Positions 13,024-25,003 of a DNA stretch of 64,000 bases are shown piece after piece. Source of the DNA: Lepturacanthus savala. Lineage: Eukaryota > Chordata > Actinopteri > Scombriformes > Trichiuridae. The stretch lies in NCBI GenBank assembly GCA_030544235.1, contig CM060477.1, positions 10,891,934-10,955,933 of the forward strand. Direction: 5' to 3'. A model generated the notes under the pieces. The model was not told the DNA's origin. It searched no databases and saw only the letters and a program-made list of their open reading frames with translations. Positions within the stretch are counted from its first letter, which is position 1; the number at the start of each line of letters is the position of its first letter. The translations under genes and the position numbers were made by a program.

Positions 13024-16000
13024 CTTCAGGTGATAAAAAAAAAAACAGACTGTTGTTTAATGGTGAGGATGCAACAATGGCACTGCAAAATTAAGCAGGA
13101 AAACATTCAGTTTTTACTGCAATGCAAAAATAAAACTTGTTTTTTTCTTGTGAAAAGTGTTATCACTGTCTGTTAATATTATTTCTTTAATTAGCCTTTT
13201 TTGTCCATGCATGGTCCATGCTACGTTTCCATTAATTGTGAGATCAAAATACCATTTGCGACAATAGTTTTTAATCAGTGTTTCAAATATAAAAAAGTAC
13301 TTCATGCCTTGTTACTTGCAAAAAACACAAAGACTTTATTAAACTGCCTAAATAATTGCCTTCAACCATACAGTTATAATTATTTCACTTATGGACAATC
13401 AATGTTATGCTTAAAGCAGCACCACCCCCCAAGCAGTTGACAGAGTCAAGTCCCGACTGAGCCGAAGCCTTGATCCTCTGTTAACGAGACTCATGATTGC
13501 AATCAAAGGCAGGAGGGGTGAGAATAGTTGTCCATGTTCAACTGCCGTGCATAACATTCCAATCAGGAGCGAACCGCAAAGCTGTTTTTAGTCTAAATCT
13601 TCCATTTTCTATGTGGACTGCTGTGCTTGCCTAATGTGTCACGGTTGGGATTGTTGATAAAGCCTGTGGCCCTTTAGCATGAGAGTTGGATTACACCGAC
13701 AATCCAATCACTTGCGCATCCTTGAGCATGCATGCGTCTGTGTTTGGATGTTTATGTTGTCGAATGAAAATTAAAAGCACAAATCCATTAAAGTCAGAAA
13801 ACATTTGTCATGCAATTGACTGGATGAGAGGCTGGGTTCCTGTGTGCCTTTACATGGTGAAGAACAGATAGTGAATCTGTGCGTGGCATGCTTTTTATAC
13901 AGCAAGGAAGACAGCAGATGAAATAAGCATCACAGTAATGCATTTACTCTAACATACAATGGGCCCATGTGTTGGTTTCCCAATAGTCCTTTGATGATAT
14001 TTTCAATTGCCTTATTTTTTCTCCCACTGGTAAATGGAAATAATGATATCCAATTATTTTGCTCTTTCCATCCAGTCTGTGAGACAGGTGGGTGGTGGTG
14101 CATTAGTTGTCAGCCCATTCGACAAGGACCATCAAAACCTGCTTTGGAGTATTCCTACTAGATGGATGATAATCGGCACAGGTAATTTATGCAATTTCAC
14201 AGCGCTAGCTGTTGCTATGGGCAACAAGCTGCATTTATAACTAGTCTAGTGGGGAAGAGACAGAAAACTCATGACCTGAGCCATTCTTGGCCATTATTTC
14301 AAAGATAACAATGATGGAGGAAAAAAAATAAGTATACCTATTTAACCAATATACATTTAATTGGCATTATTTAATGTAGCAATTAAATTTGTATATTTGG
14401 AGTGCTGAACTTCTTATCATCTTTTTTTGGGGGGATCCAGCGCTCGGTTTTCATGATTAACCAGGAGCTGAGTGTGTTGAATCTTATTTTTTTGTTTAGT
14501 CTCAGTAATAAACATTTACTGTGGTTTCAAGCTGTGCAGAAAAGGGTAAATAAATAATAACTTAATTCTGTTCAAAGCTTACGAGTTAGTTATTTAAAGG
14601 GGCTGCACATAACTTCCAGAAATTCCTTTTTAATAGCGGTGGCTTTTCCGCGAGTTGCAGCTCATGCTCACGCACACGTGTGCTGGCAGAAATTATTGCA
14701 GGTGATGTGTTTTCCCACTTTATACTTCTCCTAACACACAAGATCTCTAAATTCTGCTTCAGCTTTTTAAGCTATGGTACACATCATTGCACCAAAAAGG
14801 ATTACAACATGTAAGTTGCTTCACAAATGTTACACCTTAACCCCTTTATATTTTAATTTTTGGAAATTTAGTCTCATATTTTTGTCACTCTCACATTATA
14901 CTGAATAAACGAAGATGCTTGCAGACAAATTTGTACATCCCTTCAATGGTCGGTTATTTCCTTTAAATTCTAACTTCAGTCCCAGAGGATCTTCCTTGTG
15001 GGTTTGTTCAAGGTCAGACAGCTGACACCACCTAGTTATTCCTTAAGGTACTACATCTCCCAAACTCCCTCTCTTCATCTATATGATAGAAACATGTACC
15101 AGACCCCTCTCCGGCACTTCTAAGTAGGGGAGTATAACGGGGATATTTTACACTCCCTGTGTGCCCACAGCGCCTCAGGGGGGATCCTGGGTAACGCAGC
15201 CCTTCAGTCATCATTTGGGTGCACATCACTGAATGTTTCTCCAAGACTTTAATGAAAAACCATGGACATAATTCACCTCACAGTAATTAATTCAGCTCCT
15301 AAACTCCTTCTAGCCAACCCCTCTCTTCCTTTTGCCTCCTGTTTCCACTACGATGCATTGACTGAACACACAAGCAACTGAGTTTTCAAAAAGAAAGCGA
15401 GCCCATCATGGAATGAAATACTGAATACTATAATTGCTTTGAGGAACAAAAAAAAAGAATTTACATGCTTTTGAAATTTGGAACATTACTCCTCATTTCA
15501 TTCGCAGACTTCTTACTTAACCATGAAATTATTTTTGTATTTCGGAAATTGAATTATTAACGCTAAAATGATTTTCATGTGCTTTGCTAGAGATCACATT
15601 TCAATATCATGATAACTCTCCTATCACATCCAAGAATTTTTAGTTTTACTAAAGCATAATATATTTCAAAAGTGCCACTTCTCAAATAAATAAATACATA
15701 AATAAATGAAGGCAATAGCCAATGTTACCATACATGACTTTCAGCCCATGCAGGCACACACAGCTCTGTAAGGATGCACAGGATGCGTGGGAAGATGTTT
15801 TAGCTAAATCCATGTAACCGTTAACCCCAGACAATCTCAAACAAATCTTAATGATGGCGTGATGTCACATAAGAACATCATGCGAAGTGTCTGCTCTTAA
15901 AAGCCTGAGTATTAAAGAAGCACTGGTTACACATAAAGAGATGAAGAAGTAAATTCATGCACCTGCAAAGTTACAATCAGAGATCATTGACAAAAAAAAA

Positions 16001-16965
16001 TGCAATTAAGTTTGTATAAAGCTGGGATTGTTTGGGGCCCTAATACTAATTTTGGTTGTTTGGCCTACAGACAGTTTTATGGATAATTTTAATCAATTCA
16101 TTCTAAAAATGTGATTTCCTCCCCAGGTTACCTCATTACACCTCAATTTAATATTGCACTATATAAACTGAAATTTCTTTTTCAGTCTCAAAACTCTATG
16201 GAGCTTTCACCACATACTGACAGACAGAAACAGGCCGCTCTTACCCTCAGTGTGCACCGCAGACACATAGGTCCAGTTGTACCGCTTCACTATGTCCAGC
16301 ATGGCCCGAGCCTGCAGGGTGTCCGACGGCACGACCCGCAGGAAATACTTGAATAGAGTCTTATCACTCAGGTCGATGCTGGTGGCGGAGTAGGCGATCT
16401 GCGGGATGTTGAAGAGCTGCAGCAGGTTCTGCACCTGAATGGCCACGGAGCTGGATCCGGGTCCGATCACCCCGGCGATGGGCTTCTTGGTGGGCGGGGG
16501 CTGGTTGGACGGGGTGCCGTCGATGCACCATTTGGATCCGTCCTTATCATCCCGGATGGATATGAGCGAGTCCCGGATGAACTCGATGCTCTGCTCCAGG
16601 GCCACGGAGGAGTGCCAGCAGGAGTCCCGGATCTCGCAGCCCAGGCTGATGTTGGGGAGCAGGTTCGGGTCGGCGTTGATCCGGTCCAGCGTGTGAAACA
16701 TGGCCTCCACCCTCTGGATGCCGTACTGCTCGCGGACGTCCCCGCACTTCCGCTCGGCCACCTTCTCCGCGGACGGCTGGTGGTGGACGGAGAAGAGCGC
16801 GCCGATGATCACGTCTCCGTCCATTCGGGCCACGGAGCGGGACACGGCGCGGGGGACCGCGGCCCGCTCATAGATGCTGCTGCTGCCGTGGGAGAGCACG
16901 CACGCACGGAACAGGAACGCGGGGAGACACAGGAGAGCGAGGAGACCCATCTTTACGCGTGCCAT
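12774..16965 (-). CDS. grm1: Metabotropic glutamate receptor 1, 5' part (coding exons 1 and 2 only)
   Basis: Class C GPCR of the group I mGluR type, a Gq-coupled postsynaptic glutamate receptor. Only the N-terminal part of the extracellular Venus-flytrap domain lies here: coding exon 1 is 16965-16245 and exon 2 is 13023-12774, joined by a 3.2-kb intron. The remaining exons lie beyond the left edge. The joined reading frame runs from a signal peptide into the conserved block GALFSVHHQP, then GVIGPGSSSVAIQVQN, then across the junction as HTEG/NYGES. Counting from the first Met, the glutamate-pocket residues of human mGluR1 (Y74, R78, S165, T188) fall at Y81, R85, S172 and T195. The inter-subunit cysteine falls at C147. 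RSVARMDGDVIIGALF favours GRM1 over GRM5, and the FBXO30/EPM2A neighbourhood supports this. Which teleost duplicate (a or b) cannot be decided. Confidence 0.95.
13024..16244 (-). other. grm1: grm1 intron 1
   Basis: A 3.2-kb intron between coding exons 1 and 2, with donor GTAAGAG and acceptor CTGAAG. I see no exon, RNA gene or clear mobile element in it. It is AT-rich with short A/T runs. Confidence 0.85.
16245..16965 (-). CDS. grm1: grm1 coding exon 1 (signal peptide and lobe 1 of the ligand-binding domain)
   Basis: The 721-nt coding part encodes 240 full codons plus one base. It ends ...CACACTGAGG with donor GTAAGAG (GT at 16244-16243), phase 1. Two in-frame ATGs lie five codons apart (16965 and 16950). 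The second gives MGLLALLCLPAFLF, which aligns better with the mammalian N-terminus, so either may be used. Residues about 6-25 form a hydrophobic signal peptide. N-glycosylation sequons are at NIS (residue 105) and NWT (residue 230). Cysteines expected to pair in lobe 1 are C74 and C116. C110 (LGCEIRDSC) resembles mGluR5 rather than mammalian mGluR1. The exon is strongly GC- and CpG-rich, unlike its AT-rich surroundings. Confidence 0.95.
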
Positions 16966-17600
16966 ATTTCGCCACGTCGCGTGAGCCGCGCCAACTGTGC
17001 AGGCATACTATCTGCCGTCTGTCGGTACATCCACGTTTATCCCAGAGACCAGGAGCTGCGAGCGCGACACCCGGGGCATATCCACGCGCACCTGCAGGAA
17101 GACAAGACACGCGACAGTGACATGTAACCAGGGACGGGGTGTGCTGAACGTTTATGCAGGAATAATTGACAAAGCACGCATGCTCCTTCCCATCAACGCC
17201 CCGCTGTACATTCCTACAGCTGGCAGCGGTCCTCCCGCCTCCGAGGAGCTTTTGAGCAAGGCACTGAACTCACACACGGCTGCTCTCCGCCCCGCTAAGC
17301 GGCGTTTGGTGGGAGAAACCACGGACTGTAAACGAATCTCTCAGCGTGATTTATTGTGTACAACGTGTTGAGCGGGCTGCGCGTTCGGGAGGCGAAACGC
17401 GACGCGCTCGCTGCCCATTGAGAAAAGCAGGCAGGAAGCTGCTTTCAGCACCGCGGACAGCGCACTTTTCCAAACACGTTGCAAGGACGGAGAGGTTTGT
17501 GGGACTGTTGGCTCGTCGTCCTCAGACACGTTCTTCACGGTTTGCTGGTTTGCTGGCGGCCGGTTTTCTACCTAACGCTTACACAGGCACACATAGAAGC
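16400..17600 (-). promoter_or_regulatory. grm1: CpG-rich grm1 start region and probable 5' UTR/promoter
   Basis: About 1.2 kb around and upstream of the grm1 start is visibly rich in CG dinucleotides while flanking DNA is AT-rich. This is the usual picture of a neuronal CpG-island promoter. On the minus strand a pyrimidine-rich stretch ending TTCCTGCAG, at about 17110-17093 just upstream of the coding exon, could be the 3' splice site of a non-coding upstream exon, as mammalian GRM1 has. No TATA box was identified with confidence. The transcription start is inference. Confidence 0.5.
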
Positions 17601-17837
17601 CCATTCCGGATTCTACACGAATTCTTCATGTGTGATATTAAACAGGGGTAATTTAGCGAGCATTTTTGTCATTTCTGTCATGCCTTCAAGCATCGGCTGA
17701 CAATAATAATTCTATTTTATTTATATTCATTCAAGATCCTTCTGTGTTGCTTGCATCAAAACTTACCTGAATCCTTGAGACATGTCGTGCCTTCGCCCTT
17801 CTCCTGTAGCGCATGGTCTTGCTGTATTACTTGAGTT

Positions 17838-17878
<41 letters not shown>

Positions 17879-17905
17879 TTCTGTCTCTCTCTCTCTCTCT
17901 GGATG
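17838..17905. repeat. (CT)n microsatellite
   Basis: An interrupted CT repeat upstream of the grm1 CpG-rich region: CT units, a CCCTTTCTGT break, then more CT units. Confidence 0.85.
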
Positions 17906-17949
17906 TGGTGTAGTCCCCCTCCCCTGCTCCCCCACCCCAGCCCTCCCAA

Positions 17950-20900
17950 AAATAGTCTTTTCTCAAGTATTTACCGCCTGCAAGTCTTTAAGAAACATGC
18001 ACTATCTGAGCTAAAATGACCACATTATTTAACACATTTTAACATATGATTTCTCACGTTATGAGGAATCAAAGGAATTGATCATTTGTGAACACAATCA
18101 CCGTTAAGTCTTTGCTATGTGTGCAGACTTTATTACCCAAACTGGCTTTTATAACATTGCCATTTCAGTATTAAAGACAGTATTTCCACCTCCTCCATAT
18201 ATAAGTAGGTTTGGAAGCGATGGATGACAACATATAGCCTATAAGGTGGAAAGTCCTGCCCAGATGTGTAATTGTCAGCCTTTGCAAGAATGCCATACTG
18301 GTATCCCTACACATACACAATTATAAATAATTAAAGCGATAGTGTCACAATGGTGGACTGACCACAGTTGACTGAACGTGCCTGGCGTTGAAGAGAGCTA
18401 CATGGAATCATTTCAGCACCACGGACAGCAGTCACCGATCTGTATCGTGCCATCTAGCGTTTATTAAAGGTCAATGATGACTTAAAAAAAAACAAAAAAA
18501 CCAAACATACTCCATCATCAGTTGGAGGAAGGCCAGTCACAGTTGTTAAGTTCATGCGGTTTAGGTGGTAGGGTCCAGTCGTGACTCATGCCAGGCGGCA
18601 TAAATCACAAATAAACATATAAAGAAGTCACTATGACACTGACACTGCTGGTGCCCGGGGCTTCAGGAGCGAGTATCTGATACTGAACCTGAATAAAAGT
18701 GACATGTTTGAGAAGGAGAGTCTACTTGGATGTTGGAGCCACGCTTCAGGGCAAAGGGCGATGGCGGTTTATCCGCGGACTGCGGCCGGCGTGGTTGACT
18801 GCAAAGCTCGCCAGCAATGATATCAGCAGTGTTATTGTTTTAGTGATTTAGTATTGGAAAGATAGACCAATTGATTATGTATATAATATAATATCAATTA
18901 AATGTGTGTGTGGGGGGGTGTATTTGGGTTGTTAGTGTGACAGATAAAACAAAGAAGTGATGTTGCGATTATGTTATACAGACGCATAAAAACTATTAAT
19001 TGCAGGGTAAGGTTGCATAGCAAAACTGGATGATAGGAGATTAAACTCCATGCAGCATTCACCAGAAGAAAAAGAGAAAGACAAATAGGGAAAGGACAGT
19101 TAGTTCTATTTTTACACACCCAGACCAGTAAGAGGGGGGAAACCAGTTAGAGGTTACACTCTGGTTCCTACACCTTCAAGAAGGCAGCTTGTTCACAGTG
19201 GGTATAAAAGCCAAATGATTTTGTTTTGGTTTGTTTAAATGTTTTATTATGTCCTTTGGCTTTAAAGTGTTCCCCCCCCTTTCACTCAGTAATATTAATG
19301 ATACTGTCGTGTATATGTCGTGTATCCTCGAAACATAATCGCCATCTATCAACTATTTGTGAAGCCTATTTTTCATGCCCTGCTTTGGCAACTCAGGGTA
19401 ATTCAGAAAGTTGGCACTTTATTCTGCAACATTTTTCTTTTTCATTAACTCAAGATTGATGTCCTATTTGAAATGCCACATGATGCGTGAAGAATCTTAC
19501 ATAAATATTTGTTTTCTCATCTAAAATGTCACATTAAAATAATGTAAAATTTTGCAAAACAGGGAGAGGTTTTCAGCACTGGATAGCTCCACAGGAAACA
19601 AAGAATAGGTGGGCACCAGTACTATCAATAATGGGAAGTTGAGTCATTAATATTTAGAAATGAAAAGAAAAGAATATAAATATGTTGTTAAATTTGTCTG
19701 TTGAAAGCTACAAGTAAAATAATGCCCCGAAACCAGTTTCACTGTTTATATGACACTAAAGCCTAAGAAACCGGATTCTTATGTAGTAAGTCATGAAAAA
19801 CACCAGTCTTCCTACCAGTTATCGGGATACACCCCAGATGGTCGCCAGCCTATCGTGGGGCACACACAACATTCACTCACACCTACGGGCAATTTAGAGT
19901 CTCCAATTAACCTCAGCATGTTTTTGGACTGTGGGAGGAAGCCGGAGTACCCGGTGAAAACCCACACAGACACAGGGAGAACATGCAAACGCCTCACAGA
20001 AAGGTCCCAGACTCAGGATCAAGGAGGTCTTGAACCTGTGACCTTCTTGTTGTGAGGCAACAGCGCTAACCCCTGCTCCACCATGTCGCCGTCATTGCAG
20101 ATGTCTGGATTAGAAACTGCACATAATTAGTTGGCAATTCACAAATAGTCCTCAAAAGAATAGACTTAGATAAATGTGAGGACTACAAGTTTGATTATTA
20201 TTGCTTATATTATTGCTTTCACTTGAATAGCTTTTACTAGTGCTGTTGTCACACAACAAGCTTGTAGGCACACATGATAAACTGAGATTCATTGTGAGCG
20301 TTAAACTTTCCCCTTCTGCAAATGAATGAAAACATGATAAACTCTAAATTCATCTTTCTACACAGTGAAGCTCAGACACATTTTTGAGTGGAAGGGAACT
20401 TTAATGATTTAGGGGAGGAGAATTTCTGAGTTCATATGGAAAATATGACTCATTTTTATTACTAGTGATGATTCCCTGCCTGCAAGTTTGCTTCACCAAC
20501 ACCTCATGACATGTGTGTTCAGTGGTGCTAAACGCGGCCCTGATGATGTGTCCATGACTCAGCTGCTCCAGCTGAAGGGGTTGTTTGGGTGAAATGTGGA
20601 GCCTCCCTCCAGAGCAATGAGGAGGCATAAAGTCTTGAGAAACTGGCTGCTGTGATTTTTACAAGTCGGTGACCAAAATGCAACAACTCTGCCATCTCCT
20701 GGTTGTTATGCGCCACTGCAGGTTATTTAAAATGGGCCACAGACTACGTGATTTTTTTGTTTCATTTCTTAAAAATTACAATGATTCTTTTATATTTCGT
20801 TCTTTGGTTACACTTTTACTGACTTTAACTTTAGACTGTACTATTAATTATATTATTAATATACATAATAGTATTATTATTTTATTATTACTACGCATTT

Positions 20901-21190
20901 TCATCACTATAAGTGCAATTTCTGTCTCATGACATACTCACTTCAATGTTTATTATTGTGTTATTTTCTTTTATAATCTCATGGTTACGTGTTAGCTCAT
21001 TGATGTCGATTGTTGTTGACAAATACCAAATGATGCGCGTGTTTTAAAATACATAAAAGCAGAAAAAGAAGGCTACATCTTTATATGCTGTTATATTTTG
21101 TATGTCCTGTCAATGTAAGAACAACACTTTTTTTCTCCATGCAGAAAACTCCTTGTAGAAATAAACATTACATTTTTGGTCAATAAAGTT
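17950..21190. other. Intergenic region between grm1 and fbxo30
   Basis: No gene is recognisable. It holds one near-complete SINE-like repeat in minus orientation (19815-20092) and AT-rich DNA. A GC-richer patch near 18640-18800 has no protein match I recognise. In mammals SHPRH lies between these two genes. None of its SNF2 helicase, RING or PHD exons was seen here, and the interval is too small for that ~1,680-residue gene. Confidence 0.7.
19815..20092 (-). repeat. SINE-like repeat (tRNA-type head), minus orientation
   Basis: Read on the minus strand it starts at the right end with a head resembling GTGGAGCAGGGGTTAGCGCTG and a box-B-like GGTTCAAGACC. It continues into a body with TTTGCATGTTCTCCCTGTG, GGGTACTCCGGCTTCCTCCC and a left-end GGCTGGCGACCATCTGGGG. 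The same family recurs on the plus strand at 55792-56130 and as a short fragment at 28316-28381. It is a very common teleost repeat type. The exact family name was not determined. Confidence 0.8.
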
Positions 21191-21333
21191 TTGAAAAGAA
21201 AAAATGGGAGGAGCTGCAGCTAGCTATCGTTAGCAGTGTATCTGCTGATGTATCTACAGTCTCAGCTAGTTCCATTTAAAAATAACAACCAAACATTCTT
21301 TGTCGGACGTTTTCCTGCCAACAGAAGTGCCAG
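21190..21333 (+). other. fbxo30: Probable non-coding first exon of fbxo30 (5' UTR)
   Basis: A good donor, GTGCCAG followed by GTGAGG (GT at 21334-21335), closes a stretch upstream of the coding exon. The coding exon has its own acceptor at 22880-22881. Mammalian FBXO30 likewise has an untranslated first exon. The left boundary is only a guess because no promoter element fixes it. Confidence 0.4.
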
Positions 21334-22881
21334 GTGAGGAGCTGCTCTCATGCTAACCCAACATTATCCTTCTGTGTTCAGCTTGTTGAGCCGTTCAACT
21401 TCCGACATAGCTAGCTGTTGTACGTCAACATTAGCATTACCCGGCCAGTGTAAGCTAGCTCGACACTGTTCTATAAATAAGTTGATTTAGTTTAAAAACA
21501 ATACAATTTACAGCAAGCTGGCTCTGAGTAGCTCTTAGTACATGAACTACAGTAACTTTAATATTTTATTGTAGTCGCTGTTTCTGGTAAACATAAAGTT
21601 AGCTGCAGTTTATTCTTGATGGGAAAGACACTTGTTTAGTGAAGTGAGGTGTTTCTGTCTGTTTAACCAAAGCTGGTAGATAGTCTCCGTAAGATGTAGT
21701 AGTATCAATGGTGGAAAGTATTAAATAAGATATATCTAAGTACAGTTTTGATGTACTTGTACTTAATTATTTGATTACACATTATACTTCACATACTGTA
21801 TCTGATAACATTTACTTTTATGTTGCAGGTTTGACATACAATAATATATTTTATTATTCTTTTACTTATTTTTATATTTACTGTTTAAATTATATACATA
21901 TCTGTGTCACATGGATGAATTACTACATAAAAATGCAACTAGTATAAAATAATATAACAGTCTGTAGTGAGTAGTTTTGCTGCTGTACTTTATGTACATT
22001 CTGGTGATAATATCTACTTTTACTGAAGTTACATTTTGAATTGAGGGTTTTTACATGTAATCTAGTATTTTAGATGACAGTATTTTTTTTTTTTTTTTTT
22101 ACCTTTAATCAAGCAAAGGATTTTTGTACTTCAGTAGTGATAAAATAATGGTTTATTGTCTGGATACGTGACAAACACTGAAGCGTCCCAATATTAATAA
22201 TACATTGAAGACACAGCAAAATATTTAAAATTTTTGTGTACCAGGATCTCTCTGGAGCTGTCTCATCCATCTCTAGAATCATTTATATTTTTGCAACTGT
22301 TACCTTATCTGTGCATTGCAGTCAAGATATAACATTAATATATACAGCATGCTCAGATTAGAGTGTATAAATAAAGTTTTTCTTCTATTTAGTAGAGGCT
22401 ATTTACTAAACGTTTTAGTAGCTATTTCAACTTGTCACTTTCTTGTCTTCCCAAAAGTAAGAAAAAAAGCCTTTGGCCTCTTTCTTTATTGTGCTGGAAG
22501 CTTCCTAATAAGGTGCATAGCAGCCTTTTAGGTGTGTCATGTCACTGTATTTGACTTCCACATAAGATCTAGTGGGGGCAGTGTTTCACAGTTGCTATGC
22601 AGGCTCTCTATATAACAAGAGCAACAGCTCCAACTCTGACAATTCAGATCATTCACTTAGTTTACCACTAATGACAAAATATGACATCAGTTCTACCATG
22701 TTGATATTTAAGTGGTAATTATACATCACTGTAATGTGATTAATGTTGAGGTGTATGAAACTAAGCAACTATGATGTCAGTGCTATATCTTAAGATAAAA
22801 TTAGACTACTGATTTACCCTCCTGTAAATATGTAATTTTCATTGCATTAACATATTTTGCTCTTTCCTGTTATTTGGCAGA
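21334..22881 (+). other. fbxo30: Probable 5' UTR intron of fbxo30
   Basis: 1.5 kb of AT-rich sequence with a T22-like run near 22083-22100 and no coding signal. It ends in TTTCCTGTTATTTGGCAG, a convincing acceptor. Confidence 0.45.
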
Positions 22882-22942
22882 GTGGAGGATTATTTTACAG
22901 CCAGAACCACCCTGAGAAACCTCCCACGCCTCAGTGCTGAAG

Positions 22943-25003
22943 ATGGAAGAGGACCATGTTCACTGCATGTCCTGTGTTAACCAGAGATGCACAGTCAGGC
23001 CGCAACCAGGTGTTTCTTGTGATCTTATCACCTGTCCTCAGGTGTGTGGGGCTGTGTTTCATTCCTGCAAAGTCAATGAGCACCACCTCCTGTGCCCACT
23101 GTTGAGGGTCCCCTGCCTAAACAGTGGCTATGGCTGCCCTGTCACCATGGTGCGCAACCAAATGTATGCACACCTCGAGGTGTGTCCTGCCGGGGTGGTG
23201 TGCTGCACTATGGAGTGGAACAGATGGCCGGTTAGCTGCCTGGACTATACTTCCTATGAGAGCCTGAGCCGTGGGGTGGAGGAGGTGGAGCAGTTGGACA
23301 TGGCACTTGCCCTTCAGGACCAGCGTACGTTACTCGAGTCCCTCAAGGTGATTGCTGTAGCACCTACCACAGAGAGAGAGACACCGGTCCCTATCAGTAA
23401 CGTCAACAGGCCATCAGACTCAGCTTTGCTTTCATCCATCCCTCAGGCGTCCATCTTTGATTCACCTTCACCGTCATGTCCGCCACAGCCAACCCAACCT
23501 GCCTCGGCGAAGGAGAGAATTGTCAGTGGAATTAATGGGCTTAAGGAGGAGCATTTCAGTAAACTCTATGAGGCCACCCTTGAGACTGCTAGAAGTTTAG
23601 CTGCTGCTTTAGATTTTGTTAGCGGTGCCAGCTCCTCTGACAGAGACACACAGCATGTAATCAGAGAAGCTGCGGAGCAAGAGAGTAGATTGGTCAGCGA
23701 CAGCAACACAGACCTTCAGAATGGACTGGAAGATGAAATAAGTATAGCCACTGGTGGTTTTAATACCAGAGAGAAGGATGAGCAGAGTGTTTGCTCGAGC
23801 TGTTTGATTGGAAATGTGGCTCAGAAAGGAACAGATCGAAACATTTTAAACACAACCAACGGACCACTGTCAGGAGCCATGGAGACAGCTTCTCCTGTTG
23901 ATGTGCAAGATGATATGAATGCTGGTGTTTCTCAAGAGCCAGTGACCCCTCCACTGTCATCTCCAGTGCATGTCAGCCAGGGTGTAGCACAGAGATCTAG
24001 TCATGTGGTCCTAGAAGATAGGGGGCTAGTACTCCTAGAAAACCATGGGCCTGAGCGAAAGTTCCACAGCTACCAGTATTTTAGGGGCCAGGGTCAATGT
24101 TCAATACCCAATGGACGGATAGGATTCATCCCAGACAGGTCACTTTATCGATTGCGACCAAAAATGGAAGACAAGGCAGTGGATACCTCAGACCTGGAGC
24201 AGGATGATGACCCCATGGGTCTGGGAGAGATTGATCTGATCACGGCAGCCCTACTCTTCTGTCTAGAGGAGTCCAGAGAGTGTAGAAGGATCTCTGACAC
24301 AATCTATGTCGATGGCTACCGTGTTGACTTTGGCACGCAGACTTTTACTTTCCCTGCGGCGATCTTGGTGACCAACACGAGAGTGGGCGACATGGCCTCT
24401 GCCTCTGCCTGTGACCATGCTGCCCCACAGATCTCCTACCCCAGCCCTTTTCGTACTCTCCGCCTCGGCCTTGTCCTAGAAGCTCTGGAGGTCGAGGCGG
24501 TCCCACATAACCGCTACCTCCCTCCCAACCCACGCTACCAGCACATGTTCCCCTTTGTCTGCGGCCAGTCTTTCCGCCGGGACCAATTTTCCTCTCATTT
24601 CACCAATGTCCACGGTGACATTCACGCGGGTCTCAACGGTTGGATGGAGCATCGCTGCCCCCTGGCATATTATGGCTGTACGTTTTCCCAACGGAGGTTT
24701 TACCCGTCCTCACGGGGTGCCAAGGTGGTTCATGACAGGCACCTCAGGGCCTTTGGGCTTCAGCCTTGCCCGAGAGCAAATTTTCCATGTGACGCCAAGT
24801 CTGACCAATTTAGTGGGCTGCCCATTGAGATACTGTGGCACATAGCTGCTTTCCTGGACAGTTTCAGCCTATGCCAGCTGTCATTGGTGTCACGGACTAT
24901 GAGGGAGGTGTGTGCCAGTCTCCTCCAGACCCGAGGCATTGTGGAGCTGCAGTGGGAGCGGAGGCAATGCCATGGTGCTGTGTCATGGCAGATCAAAAAC
25001 AGG
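22943..25003 (+). CDS. fbxo30: fbxo30 coding exon 1
   Basis: A single large exon carrying nearly all of the protein. The splice acceptor is at 22880-22881, with 61 nt of 5' UTR at 22882-22942. It ends ...ATCAAAAACAGG with donor GTGAGT (GT at 25004-25005). The GTG nine bases before the ATG is also in frame but is not a likely start. Confidence 0.96.

Noticed and set aside
16612..17127. 171-codon plus-strand frame opposite grm1 exon 1
   Set aside because: Antisense shadow of a GC-rich conserved exon. The minus strand carries the recognised receptor sequence.
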